A stretch of DNA of 64,000 bases from the NCBI RefSeq assembly GCF_001421325.1, contig NZ_LMJY01000012.1, forward strand, positions 496,001 through 560,000. Reading direction: 5' to 3'. Made by a program: the position numbers and the translations under genes. Below, in pieces: positions 44,458 to 53,227 of the stretch. Origin of the DNA: Novosphingobium sp. Leaf2. GTDB taxonomy: Bacteria > Pseudomonadota > Alphaproteobacteria > Sphingomonadales > Sphingomonadaceae. How positions within the stretch are numbered: the stretch's first letter is position 1; the number at the start of each line of letters is the position of its first letter. The notes below the pieces were generated by a model. The model had not been told where the DNA came from. It ran no database searches and saw only the letters and a list, made by a program, of their open reading frames with translations.

Positions 44458-45396
44458 TCATTCTCCTAATGGGCCAATACGGCGGCTGTTGACGGCGCCA
44501 TGCGCGTTCGAGGGAAACTGGTCAGGGTCGGCGCGGTGGACATCGACCGTCACGTCCATGTCCAGAAAACTGGTGGGCAGGCCGAACCACGTGCCCGACA
44601 GCGGCAGCGCCTGATACGGATCGCGCGCCACCGCCACGCGGATCAGGCCGCGATTGCCGATGATGCCGTTGGTGGGATCGAACTCCACCCAGCCGGAACC
44701 GGGCAGGAAGATGCGCACCCATGCATGGGTGTTGCCGCCGCCCACCACGCCTTCGGTGCGCGACGGGTTGTAGACATAGCCCGACACGAACCGCGCTGCG
44801 AAGCCCAGCGCGCGCACTGCCTCGATCATCAGCACCGCAAAATCACGGCACGTGCCCTGCCGCTTTTGCAGGGTTTCGATCGGGGTCTGCGTGCCCTTTT
44901 CGTGGCGCGGCACATAGGTAAAGTCGCGCTTGATGCTGGTGGCGATGTCGGTGACCAGCGCGATCGTTTCGGTATTGCCGTCATTGGTGACGAAGCTGCG
45001 CGCCCAATTGTCGACCACGCGCTCCGGATCCAGATGCTGGCGTTCGATAGAGCGCAACAGATCTGGCATGTCCTCCGCCGAATAGGTGAAGGGGAACAGC
45101 CGCGCATAAGCCTCTACGTCCACTTGCGTCTGCGCCAGCGGGGCGTGTTCCAAGGTGGCCTCGCTGGTGACGGTCAAATTGGCGGTCCGTCCCGTGAACG
45201 CGGCGATGGCAACCGAATTGCCGAACACGTCATGCAGCCAGCGTAGTTCGGTGGGCGGCGGATCTATATCGAGCCGGGCCGACAGCAAGCGCTGGTCAAA
45301 CGCCTCGCGCGGCCGCATCATGATACGATGTTCACCCAGCGTCACCGGTCGTTTGTAGGTATAGTGCGTCGCATGTCGGATCGTCAGCAGCGGCAT
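44458..45396 (-). CDS. Transglutaminase-like cysteine protein 1
   Basis: 312 residues. Begins LLTIRHATHYTYKRPVTLGEH, the typical N-terminal domain of this family, followed by the core with Cys in RQGTCRDFAVLMIEAVR, His in GNTHAWVRIFLPG and Asp in WVEFDPTNG. The full Cys-His-Asp triad is present, unlike the second copy. First gene of the minus-strand operon with transglutaminase 2, M3 peptidase, GH130 and the coiled-coil gene. Its start lies only 14 bases from the divergent amidohydrolase start. Confidence 0.9.
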   Translation of the reverse strand: MPLLTIRHATHYTYKRPVTLGEHRIMMRPREAFDQRLLSARLDIDPPPTELRWLHDVFGNSVAIAAFTGRTANLTVTSEATLEHAPLAQTQVDVEAYARLFPFTYSAEDMPDLLRSIERQHLDPERVVDNWARSFVTNDGNTETIALVTDIATSIKRDFTYVPRHEKGTQTPIETLQKRQGTCRDFAVLMIEAVRALGFAARFVSGYVYNPSRTEGVVGGGNTHAWVRIFLPGSGWVEFDPTNGIIGNRGLIRVAVARDPYQALPLSGTWFGLPTSFLDMDVTVDVHRADPDQFPSNAHGAVNSRRIGPLGE

Positions 45397-45410
45397 GGAG
45401 GATGGTCCTG

Positions 45411-46193
45411 ATGGCCGGGCTTACGGCGAATATGGTGCTAGGGCCGGACGATCCGATACCAGTTGGAGTGTTAAACGCAGAAGGGACTTCCCCGTTCCTG
45501 CTGATCGGCGACCATGCGGGCTGGGCCATCCCGAAAACGCTTGGCGATCTTGGCCTTGGCGCTGTCGATCGGGAGCGGCATATCGCTCTGGACATCGGCG
45601 TGCTGGGGCTTGGGCAGGCCTTGTCTGCCGCGCTCGATGCGCCGTTTGTGCACCAAGCCTATTCTCGGCTGGTGGTGGACTGCAACCGCAACCCCGGCCA
45701 CGCAGACGCCGTCCCGGCGATATCGGACGGCACCGCGATTCCCGGCAATCACGGGCTCGAAACGGCTGCACGACAGGCAAGGATCGCCGCCATCCACCGC
45801 CCGTACCACGCCGCGCTGGCGGACGTTCTCGACGCGAGGCAGGCGGCGGGTCGGCCAACGATCCTGCTGTCCCTGCACAGCTTTACGCCGGTAATGGCCG
45901 GCATTCCTCGGCCGTGGCATGTGGGCATCCTGCATTGGGCCGGGCAAAACGCCTTCGCGCTGGCGCTGCGCGATGCGCTTGCCACAGACCCCTCAATTAC
46001 GGTGGGCGACAATGTCCCCTACGCGATGGACGAGACCGATTACACGGTGCCCTTGCACGCATTTCCAAGGGGCCTGCCCTATGCCGAAATTGAGGTGCGG
46101 CAGGATCTTATACCGATGCGCGATGACCAGTCGTCTTGGGCCGCGCGGCTGCGTGCAGCGGCGCAATCGGCTCATAAAGCCTGCTTCGCCTAG
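45411..46193 (+). CDS. N-formylglutamate amidohydrolase family protein
   Basis: 260 residues from ATG 45411, nine bases after GGAGG (45397-45401); an ATG at 45402 directly abutting that site is less likely. Family segments: LLIGDHAGWAIP, YSRLVVDCNRNPG and PTILLSLHSFTPVM, with His residues likely binding zinc. Canonical members hydrolyse N-formyl-L-glutamate at the end of histidine degradation, but no hut genes are nearby. It is divergent from two transglutaminase genes, suggesting a role in acyl-amino acid or peptide turnover. Confidence 0.87.
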   Translation: MAGLTANMVLGPDDPIPVGVLNAEGTSPFLLIGDHAGWAIPKTLGDLGLGAVDRERHIALDIGVLGLGQALSAALDAPFVHQAYSRLVVDCNRNPGHADAVPAISDGTAIPGNHGLETAARQARIAAIHRPYHAALADVLDARQAAGRPTILLSLHSFTPVMAGIPRPWHVGILHWAGQNAFALALRDALATDPSITVGDNVPYAMDETDYTVPLHAFPRGLPYAEIEVRQDLIPMRDDQSSWAARLRAAAQSAHKACFA

Positions 46194-46231
46194 CCTCAAT
46201 CCTCCTTTGCACAGCCCGCAGAGCGCCCCCT

Positions 46232-46275
46232 GCCGGCACATGCCGGCCAGAGCGCCCTGCCCGTTCGCCGAACGG
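46232..46275. repeat. Two small dyads after the amidohydrolase gene
   Basis: GCCGGCA-CA-TGCCGGC at 46232-46247 and CCGTTCG-C-CGAACGG at 46261-46275 are both perfect. They lie between the amidohydrolase stop and the glycine-zipper gene. They may form a terminator-like structure or an operator; no T-run follows. Confidence 0.4.
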
Positions 46276-46354
46276 TTGGAACAACCAGCCACCGCCGTAA
46301 TTTAACGCAGCAGAGAAACACTAATTTACGTTATGGAAGCAGGAGTACTGAAAA

Positions 46355-47020
46355 ATGGCGAAACGTTCGTTTGGAATAGTGCGGCCCGTTCTGCTCGCCG
46401 TCGCCTGTGCCACGCTTGGCACCGCGATACCCAGCGTGGCACAGCCCGCCGGTCCAGGTTGGCGCGCCGGGGACACCTGGAACCGCGATGCATTCTGGCG
46501 CGGTGCGCCTGCCGGCATCCGCGAACGGGTGGACTGGCTGCAGCAGCGCATCAACCGCGGCGTGGCCGATGGCACGATGGATCGGCGCGAGGCTGACCGT
46601 GCCCAGCGCGAACTCGATGGTATCCGGCGCGATGCGGTGATGCTGGAGCAGCGTCTGGACGATACCAGCCGCAATATCAGCTGGGCCCGTCGCAGCGGCG
46701 CATATTACGGCGGCGCGGACCAGCGCGATCCCTACGTCACCGATTACGATGCCTCGCGCTACTACCGCGATGACCCGCGCTATGCCGAGCGCCGCCTTGG
46801 GCCGGACGATCAGGTCTATCGCGGCTCCGACGGTCGCTATTACTGCAAGCGCAGCGATGGCACCACCGGCCTGATCATCGGCGGCGTGGGCGGCGCGCTT
46901 GCCGGCAACGTGATCGACGGCGGTCGTCACCGTGCGGCCGGCACGCTTATCGGCGGTGCGCTGGGCGCCCTGCTCGGCAAGTCGGTAGACCAGAACAACA
47001 GCGACGTGCGCTGCCGCTGA
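46355..47020 (+). CDS. Glycine-zipper outer membrane-associated protein
   Basis: 221 residues with a signal peptide (to PSVAQPA). The middle is rich in charged residues and Tyr/Asp (RYYRDDPRYAERR). The C-terminus carries a glycine-zipper 2TM domain, LIIGGVGGALAGNVID and GTLIGGALGALLGKSVD. Two Cys (YYCKRSDG and VRCR) are near the ends of this domain. Such proteins sit in or at the outer membrane or cell envelope. An AGGAG at ~46338 precedes the start. Confidence 0.82.
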   Translation: MAKRSFGIVRPVLLAVACATLGTAIPSVAQPAGPGWRAGDTWNRDAFWRGAPAGIRERVDWLQQRINRGVADGTMDRREADRAQRELDGIRRDAVMLEQRLDDTSRNISWARRSGAYYGGADQRDPYVTDYDASRYYRDDPRYAERRLGPDDQVYRGSDGRYYCKRSDGTTGLIIGGVGGALAGNVIDGGRHRAAGTLIGGALGALLGKSVDQNNSDVRCR

Positions 47021-47027
47021 TATCGTG

Positions 47028-47050
47028 GGGCCGGGTGCATAGCCCGGCCC
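47028..47050 (+). terminator. Strong hairpin after the glycine-zipper gene
   Basis: GGGCCGGG-TGCATAG-CCCGGCCC is a perfect 8-bp GC stem with a 7-base loop, starting eight bases after the stop codon. It lacks a T-run but position and strength suggest termination. Confidence 0.6.
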
Positions 47051-47174
47051 TGTACGAGCACTGTTCAAAAGGATCAGTGTGCCGTGCCAACGTGCAGCTT
47101 ATCCTCCGCCCGTAACAAGGCGTGGGTGCGTAGACATGGGACTGGTTGAAGCGCACGAAGGATGGCGACGTTAG

Positions 47175-47876
47175 ATGCCCACCGCGCCCTTCAGTCCGGC
47201 AATAGCAACTTCTACCAAGATCCTGGCGTTCCTGGCGTGTGCGCCGGCTGATCGCGCGTCGGTTCAAGCCACGCTTCTCCACGCAATCGTTGCAACACGA
47301 TCGCCGGAGGTCATGGCGGAATTTTGGGTAGCCCTGCCCCCGGATACCTTGGGCGCCAGCCCGCAAGGTCAGTCGCGGCTGGATGCTTACGACTTCGTTC
47401 TGGAGTTCACCGGTACGCCCGCCGTCCACGACGCATTCGCCGGCATGACCTGGCCCGCGCCGATCGATTCTCAGCGCAGCGCCGTGTTCGCCGGTACCGA
47501 ATACTGCATCGTCCCGGGGCGCGGCGAGGTGGCGCTTTTCTGTCCACTGATCCGCAGGGCGCACCTTGGTCCGGCGCAGTTCCAGCACTATTGGCTGCAC
47601 GAGCATGCCCGGTTCGGACGCGACAACCCGCACAACGGATACTGCCAGGTCCACCCGGCGGCCCTGCCATCCACTGACCGCGTGACGGCGTCTGCGCTGC
47701 CCCATGCACCGTTCGACGGCGTCGCGGAGGCTTACTTCGTCGATCTGCCGGCGATGCTGAAACGCCTCAACTCACCCGAAATCGCCGGCGATGCTTATGC
47801 GGACGAGCAGCGGTTCATCGATCACGCGCGCTCGTCTTTCCTGCCGTTTGAACGGGGGGGCATCGCGGCGCGCTGA
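47175..47876 (+). CDS. EthD-domain protein
   Basis: 233 residues. The second half shows EthD features: LIRRAHLGPAQFQHYWLHEHARFGR (the FxxYWxxxHA motif) and FVDLPAMLKRLNSPE with DEQRFIDHARS. EthD proteins are small alpha-beta barrel proteins that help in degradation of ethers and other xenobiotics. No signal peptide. It converges with nhaA, with four bases between stops. Specific function unknown. Confidence 0.8.
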   Translation: MPTAPFSPAIATSTKILAFLACAPADRASVQATLLHAIVATRSPEVMAEFWVALPPDTLGASPQGQSRLDAYDFVLEFTGTPAVHDAFAGMTWPAPIDSQRSAVFAGTEYCIVPGRGEVALFCPLIRRAHLGPAQFQHYWLHEHARFGRDNPHNGYCQVHPAALPSTDRVTASALPHAPFDGVAEAYFVDLPAMLKRLNSPEIAGDAYADEQRFIDHARSSFLPFERGGIAAR

Positions 47877-47880
47877 CGTT

Positions 47881-49074
47881 TCACGCCGCAGCGATACTGA
47901 CCTCGCCCTTCGCCGTGCCGCCTGCCCAGCGCAGCAATGCATAGCCCGCCAGGCCGGACAGCAGCGATCCGGTCAGCACCCCCAGTTTGGCCTCGGTCTG
48001 CAGCAAGGGGTCGCCGGCATAGGCCAGCAGCGTAATGAAGATGCTCATCGTAAAGCCAATGCCGCACAGCAGCGCCACCCCCAGCATCTGCGCGCGGGTA
48101 GCGTGGGCGGGCATGTCGGCAAGATCAAACTTTACGGCCAGCATCGAAAACCCGAATACGCCCAGCACTTTGCCCACCATCAGCCCGGCAGCCGCGCCCA
48201 ATGTGACCGGCGCAATCAGGGCGGCAGCCGGCAGCCCCACCACCATGACCCCGGCGTTCGCCAGCCCGAACAGCGGAACGACCAGAAAGCCCACCGGCTT
48301 TTCCAGAGCATGCTCAAGCCGGTGCAAGGGGCTGTCGCATTCAGCGTCTGACCGGCTTGGCGTAAGGTCCATCGGAATGGTGAGTGCCAGTATCACCCCG
48401 GCAAGCGTTGCATGAATGCCCGACTGCAAAACCAGCACCCAGAGCACTGCGCCCACCAGAAGATACGGGAGCAGACGTTGTACGCCCAGTCGGTTGAAGG
48501 CCACCAGCACCGCCACGGCCACCATCGCGCCGCACAGATACAGGGCCGAAATGCTGGTCGTGTAAAACGCAGCGATGATGATCACCGCGCCCAGATCGTC
48601 GATGATGGCAAGGGCGGCGAGGAATATCCGCAAGGATGCCGGTACGCGCTTGCCCAGCAGCGCGATGACGCCCAGCGCAAAGGCAATGTCCGTTGCCGCC
48701 GGGATCGCCCACCCGGACGCCGTGGCGCCGCGATTGAAAGCCAGGAAGATCAGCGCGGGCACGATCATCCCGCCTAGCGCCGCGATCCCCGGCAGGATCC
48801 GCCGCGACCAGGTGGACAGTTGCCCATCCAGCATCTCGCGCTTGATCTCCAGCCCCACGAACAGGAAGAACACGGCCATCAGCCCATCGTTGATCCAGTG
48901 CCCGAAAGAGAGCGGCCCCAGCTTCGCGTGCAGTATCGCTTCGTAGCCGGGGCCAAGCGGCGAGTTGGCGATCACCAGCGCCGCTACGGCCACCGCCATC
49001 AACACGATGCCGGCAGACGCTTGGCCTTCAAGGAATTTGCGGATCGCGCTAGGGCGGGCGTGAAGGGTCAGCAT
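47881..49074 (-). CDS. nhaA: Na+/H+ antiporter NhaA
   Basis: 397 residues with about 12 membrane helices. The ion-binding Asp pair is in [17 protein letters not shown], and [19 protein letters not shown] and [14 protein letters not shown] are strong NhaA signatures. It exports Na+ in exchange for protons. Start ATG 49074 has AGGA nine bases upstream; an ATG at 49092 is in frame. It stands alone between the EthD gene and the purine region. Confidence 0.95.
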   Translation of the reverse strand: MLTLHARPSAIRKFLEGQASAGIVLMAVAVAALVIANSPLGPGYEAILHAKLGPLSFGHWINDGLMAVFFLFVGLEIKREMLDGQLSTWSRRILPGIAALGGMIVPALIFLAFNRGATASGWAIPAATDIAFALGVIALLGKRVPASLRIFLAALAIIDDLGAVIIIAAFYTTSISALYLCGAMVAVAVLVAFNRLGVQRLLPYLLVGAVLWVLVLQSGIHATLAGVILALTIPMDLTPSRSDAECDSPLHRLEHALEKPVGFLVVPLFGLANAGVMVVGLPAAALIAPVTLGAAAGLMVGKVLGVFGFSMLAVKFDLADMPAHATRAQMLGVALLCGIGFTMSIFITLLAYAGDPLLQTEAKLGVLTGSLLSGLAGYALLRWAGGTAKGEVSIAAA

Positions 49075-49239
49075 ACGGTGTATTCCTGGCATCGGCGGTT
49101 TTCGCTGGCGGCCCGACCAGCGTTAACACCTGCCCACACACCACAAGGGAAACGTGAACACCCAGGCGGCCTATCGCATCACCAGCCGGCATGTGCAACC
49201 CAGGCCGCCTGGATTGGCGCCCTACGCCGCGCCCCCCTT

Positions 49240-50346
49240 TCAGCGCGGCGGGCTTTTCTCGAACGTGGCCCAATCGGCAAGCCACGCATCCACCACTTTC
49301 GAGCCCACGCGGTAGACGTTCTCCACTGCGGCTTCGAGGCCGGCGTAGCCTTCGTTCTCGCGCAGCAGATAGCTCGCGGCATCGACACCGGGCGGCGGCA
49401 TTGTGTAATTGCTGCCGGCCCGCAGCACCAGCACGCGATGCTTGTCTGCACGCCCCGCCTTGTCGAGATACGTCATCGCCTGAAGCACGCCGGTGTCTTC
49501 CATCGCGGAAGTGACGAACTCGCCCTTGCCGCCGGTCCAGCGTTTTACCCAGGTGTTGGCCCAGTCAGTCAACAGCGTGCCGTGCCAGAACGTCATGGCC
49601 GAAAGCTGATCGCCTTCCAGCACGAACGGCGGCTTGCGGGCGTTGGGATGGCCCGTAAAGCGCAGCCGCTCCGCCTTTATCGCCGGCGAATCCGGTAGCG
49701 GCATGTCCTTGGTCAGGCGGTAGGCCCAGTTCACCAGCGCCGGATTTATCTGGAATACCTCGCCATCGGGATCGAGCACGGTGGTGGTGTCATTCGGCCC
49801 TTTGGACCCGCGCGGAAAGTAGCCGGATTTCCAGTCCTTGGGGATTTCACGCGCGTCGATCTCGTGCGCCAAATCACCATCGACGACATAGCGCGCCCAG
49901 GCGACTGATCCTATCGAGGCGTCCTGCGGATCGATCCCGGCAATCCCGGCGACAAGCCAGTAGGCATGCCTGAGATCGAAGCGCGGATCGAGACCCAGCG
50001 CCATAGTCGCCGCTGTCGAGCGCGAGGTGCCGATGCCCGTTACCATGCCCAGCACTTGGGTCTGTGGGTTGTAATACAGGTCATGATACGATTGCGGGAA
50101 GGCGATCCGCTGGGTCAGCCCGCGCCGCGCCTTCCACAACTGGAACTCGCCGGCCTGGTCGCCTTCGTCCTTGCCGATCTCGAAGAGCGACACGATCACG
50201 ACTTTGACGACGATGGGATGGGCGCAAGGCCCGGTCGGCAGACATTGCGCGGCGGCAACCGGTTGCGGGGCCGCCGTGGCCGGCGCCGATCCGGCGAAAA
50301 GCACGGCGGCGCCTGCAAGCAGGCTCGCCCAAAACGGGAAGCGCAT
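49240..50346 (-). CDS. Purine nucleoside permease (NUP) family protein, periplasmic
   Basis: 368 residues from ATG 50346 (AAAGGG five bases upstream). A signal peptide (to PATAAPQ) is followed by a soluble alpha/beta protein with no membrane helix. NUP-family segments include VVKVVIVSLFEIGKDEGDQAGEFQ, GIGTSRSTAATMALGLDP and TSAMEDTGVLQAMT. The fold is related to nucleoside phosphorylases. The name permease comes from a fungal member; here a periplasmic nucleoside-binding or nucleoside-cleaving role is more likely. It lies 76 bases after the TonB receptor on the same strand. Confidence 0.85.
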   Translation of the reverse strand: MRFPFWASLLAGAAVLFAGSAPATAAPQPVAAAQCLPTGPCAHPIVVKVVIVSLFEIGKDEGDQAGEFQLWKARRGLTQRIAFPQSYHDLYYNPQTQVLGMVTGIGTSRSTAATMALGLDPRFDLRHAYWLVAGIAGIDPQDASIGSVAWARYVVDGDLAHEIDAREIPKDWKSGYFPRGSKGPNDTTTVLDPDGEVFQINPALVNWAYRLTKDMPLPDSPAIKAERLRFTGHPNARKPPFVLEGDQLSAMTFWHGTLLTDWANTWVKRWTGGKGEFVTSAMEDTGVLQAMTYLDKAGRADKHRVLVLRAGSNYTMPPPGVDAASYLLRENEGYAGLEAAVENVYRVGSKVVDAWLADWATFEKSPPR

Positions 50347-50422
50347 GGATACCCTTTCGTCGATCACGAAAACCTGCCCTCGCCGCCGTGCCCAGCAAGG
50401 CGCAGCAGCAAGGGCGGGCGCA

Positions 50423-52963
50423 TCAGAACTTGTACTTCACCGCCGCCTGCCAGCTGCGCGGCAGTTCCGGCTTGATGTTCTGCGAGGCATAAAGTTCGAC
50501 GAAATTGGCGCGGAAGTAGCGCTCGTTCAGGGCGTTCTTGACGTTGACCTGAAACAGCCAGTGCGGCGTCTCGTACGAAACGCCCAAATCGACGATGGTG
50601 TACGCCGGCAGGCGCAGCGTATGGGGGTAATCCGCCCAGGTCTTGGGCACGTGATAGGCGCTGGCCGTCAACGCGATGCCGTTGTCGAACGCGTACGATG
50701 CCGTGCCCGAATACAGGTTGCGCGGAATACCGGGGCGTTCCGCAAGGTCCTTGCCGGTAAGCGCAACCAGGCCGCTAGGGGCAGCACCGAGCAGGAGTGC
50801 CGGGTCGACGCCGTTGTTGGCGAGCAGATCGGCGCCGTAGTAATAGAAGAAGGCGCCCCCGCTGTTGGCGAATGCCAGGTTCAGAACCTTGGTGTGGGTA
50901 TAGGCGGCGGTCAGCAGCAACTGGCGGTTGACCGACCAGCGCGCCTCCGCTTCGAGGCCCGTGGTGCGGATCGCCTGGTTCACCGTCAGCGACTGGATCG
51001 AGTAATCGGTGCGCGTCTGCTTGTAGACCGACAGCGCGGCATACAGCGTATTGTCCAGCCAGCTGCCCTTGATACCGCCTTCGTACAGCTTGGACGAGGT
51101 GATCCAGCTGTCGCTATAGACGTTTGACGGGTCTACTTCCGCCCCCTGCCCGGTAATGATCACCGATTGCTTGGCGATCGTGGCGTAGGGAATAAGCCCG
51201 AAGGGTAGCTTGTAGTTGGCGCTTGCGGTCCACGACCATACGCCCTTGGTGTCTTTTTGCGTATTGTTGCCGTTTGGCCGGTTGGCGGTATTCACCGCTG
51301 CCAGCGGAATGTTGACGCTGAACTGGGTGGCATCAATCTTGGGCAAAACCGCTGTGGAGGTAACGCTCATGCGATCATAACGTCCGCCCACCGTCACATC
51401 GAAACCGAAGGCGAAATCGAGATCGGCCAGCAGGCTCATCGCCGCGTCGGTATAGTGGCCCTGGAAGTAGCTGGAGTAATCGCTGTCTGTCTGCGTCGAG
51501 AGCAGCCGGGTGGACAGCGGCGTGTAGCCTTCCGTCAGATCCACACGGCCGAAGTATTCATACCCGAAGTCGTCGGCGTGCTTGAACTTGGTGTAGCGGA
51601 TCGAAGGCGCGGCCTGGATCTGGAACGTGCCCGCCGTGCTGGTGAACTTCTTGGACAGAACGACCTTGTCTTCGATCACGTAGGAGTTGGCGAACTGCGA
51701 GAAGCCGTAGGCGTTCTCGTTGCTGTTCTTGTAGCCATCGTAGAAGAACTGGTTCTTGATCTCCAGATCGTCACCACCATCCCAGATTAGATCGGCGTAG
51801 ATGGTCTTGGCGATCGTGTTGAGGAAATCATCGGGACCGGTCAGCGTCTGCCGGCGGCTGAGCTTGGCGGCGCCCACATTCGTCAGACCTGAATCGGGAT
51901 AAAGGGTCTGCAGGCACGCGTTGTTCAGGCCCGACGCAAAGGGGTTGCTGAACGCAGGTGTCGTGCAAAGCGCTCCGCCGAAGGTGCCAAGCCCCTTGCC
52001 CCCATTTGCCGCACGCGCTTCGCCGGTGGAGATCTTGCCGTCTCCATCGGTATCCAGCGGCTTGGCCTGTCCGGTGATATAGTTTCCATTGTCGATCAGG
52101 TCTTGCGTCACGCGGTTCCAGCCACCGTTCTGCGCGCCCTTGTAGTTCTGGTACATACCGCCAAATTCAACCCGCAGATTGGAGGTTATGTCGGTATCGA
52201 ACGAGGCCTGGATGAGCGTCTGGCGGGTCGTGATATTATCGTAGTAGCTGTCGGAATCGGTCAGTTCGCCGTAAAGGCTGTAGCCGAACGGATGATTGCC
52301 GATCTTGCCCGGTCCGACGACGCTGGCAGACAGCACGTTGTTGTTCCAGCTGCCCCGCGTGTACGTGAATTCAGCCTTCGGCTCGCTCATATAACCGCCG
52401 CCGGCAACGCGCGCTGACTTCGGAATGAAGTTGATGTAGCCGCCAGTCTTGGCCGGACCCATGATCGGCGAGGCTGGCCCGCGCACGATATCGATCCGGT
52501 CAGCCGCGCCGATCGGGGTGGGATAGTTGCCCGGATTGTCGAGGCGACGCATCCCGCGAAAATACGTCTCGCCCGGTGTGCCGCGAATATCGAGGGAACC
52601 GCCGACCCCGAAGAACGAGTTGGTGAAGGTGCCCGGCGCCTGCGCGATCAGATCGTAGATCGAGGTAACGCCGAAACGCTCGATCTGCTTCTGGCTGACC
52701 GTCGATACCGAGCGCGGCGTCTCGGTCACCGTTTTGTCGAAACCGAAGACGGTGCCCACGTCCTTGATCGGCAAGGCATCGAGCGAGCCGGTGACGATGA
52801 TCTCGTTCGCCGGATCGGCGCTTGCGCTGTCCTGCGCATACGCCGGCGCCGTGAACGCGGTGCAGCACAGCATTGTCGCCGTGAGTGCCGCCAAAGATTT
52901 CCGTGGAGCCGCGTGTGGGACACGGTAAAAGTTCCGATAAACGGAATCGAGCTTGGCCGTCAT
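50423..52963 (-). CDS. TonB-dependent outer membrane receptor with EF-hand loop
   Basis: 846 residues with signal peptide (to APAYAQD), a TonB-box-like NEIIVTGSLD, and a siderophore-receptor type plug (KTVTETPRSVSTVSQKQIE, DRIDIVRGPASPIMG). The barrel ends in QAAVKYKF. In an extracellular loop, residues 304-315 form a canonical EF-hand calcium loop, DTDGDGKISTGE, with Cys333 and Cys350 soon after, probably disulfide-bonded. AGGGGGG precedes the start. It is divergent from the LysR gene and upstream of the NUP-family gene, suggesting import of nucleosides or purines; the ligand is unproven. Confidence 0.92.
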   Translation of the reverse strand: MTAKLDSVYRNFYRVPHAAPRKSLAALTATMLCCTAFTAPAYAQDSASADPANEIIVTGSLDALPIKDVGTVFGFDKTVTETPRSVSTVSQKQIERFGVTSIYDLIAQAPGTFTNSFFGVGGSLDIRGTPGETYFRGMRRLDNPGNYPTPIGAADRIDIVRGPASPIMGPAKTGGYINFIPKSARVAGGGYMSEPKAEFTYTRGSWNNNVLSASVVGPGKIGNHPFGYSLYGELTDSDSYYDNITTRQTLIQASFDTDITSNLRVEFGGMYQNYKGAQNGGWNRVTQDLIDNGNYITGQAKPLDTDGDGKISTGEARAANGGKGLGTFGGALCTTPAFSNPFASGLNNACLQTLYPDSGLTNVGAAKLSRRQTLTGPDDFLNTIAKTIYADLIWDGGDDLEIKNQFFYDGYKNSNENAYGFSQFANSYVIEDKVVLSKKFTSTAGTFQIQAAPSIRYTKFKHADDFGYEYFGRVDLTEGYTPLSTRLLSTQTDSDYSSYFQGHYTDAAMSLLADLDFAFGFDVTVGGRYDRMSVTSTAVLPKIDATQFSVNIPLAAVNTANRPNGNNTQKDTKGVWSWTASANYKLPFGLIPYATIAKQSVIITGQGAEVDPSNVYSDSWITSSKLYEGGIKGSWLDNTLYAALSVYKQTRTDYSIQSLTVNQAIRTTGLEAEARWSVNRQLLLTAAYTHTKVLNLAFANSGGAFFYYYGADLLANNGVDPALLLGAAPSGLVALTGKDLAERPGIPRNLYSGTASYAFDNGIALTASAYHVPKTWADYPHTLRLPAYTIVDLGVSYETPHWLFQVNVKNALNERYFRANFVELYASQNIKPELPRSWQAAVKYKF

Positions 52964-53160
52964 TGTTAACCCCCCTGATGAGCCGAAAGCCGGCGTCGCT
53001 GCCGCTTTCGGTCCCCGTACCCTGTTCGCCCTCTCCCGATCGCACCCTGGAAGTGCCGCATTGCGTGACCTTGATCGTCTCCAGATGCGCCCGGTGCCCC
53101 GTCCGTCTGGAGAGCGCGCGTGGCCAGCACGCGCGCGTCATCGTTAATCAGAAGTGGTAT

Positions 53161-53193
53161 GCGCTTGACTTAGCGCTCGCAAACGCAATGAAT
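53161..53193 (+). promoter_or_regulatory. Putative LysR-type promoter/operator between TonB receptor and regulator
   Basis: GCGCT-TGACTT-AGCGC (53161-53176) is a short dyad that contains a -35-like TTGACT (53165-53170). A weak -10-like ATGAAT lies 17 bases later (53188-53193). It is about 50 bases upstream of the LysR start, within a 264-base divergent region with no gene. Weak evidence. Confidence 0.25.
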
Positions 53194-53227
53194 CCTTCGC
53201 TGCGTTGCAAAAATTAGAGCGGGGTTC

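Noticed and set aside
44458-45396. The transglutaminase cluster as part of the known ATP-grasp/alpha-E domain system
   Set aside because: No circularly permuted ATP-grasp, alpha-E or proteasome-like gene is present in the window.
45411-46193. The amidohydrolase as HutG of a histidine pathway
   Set aside because: No hutU, hutH, hutI or hutF neighbour; only the family level is safe.
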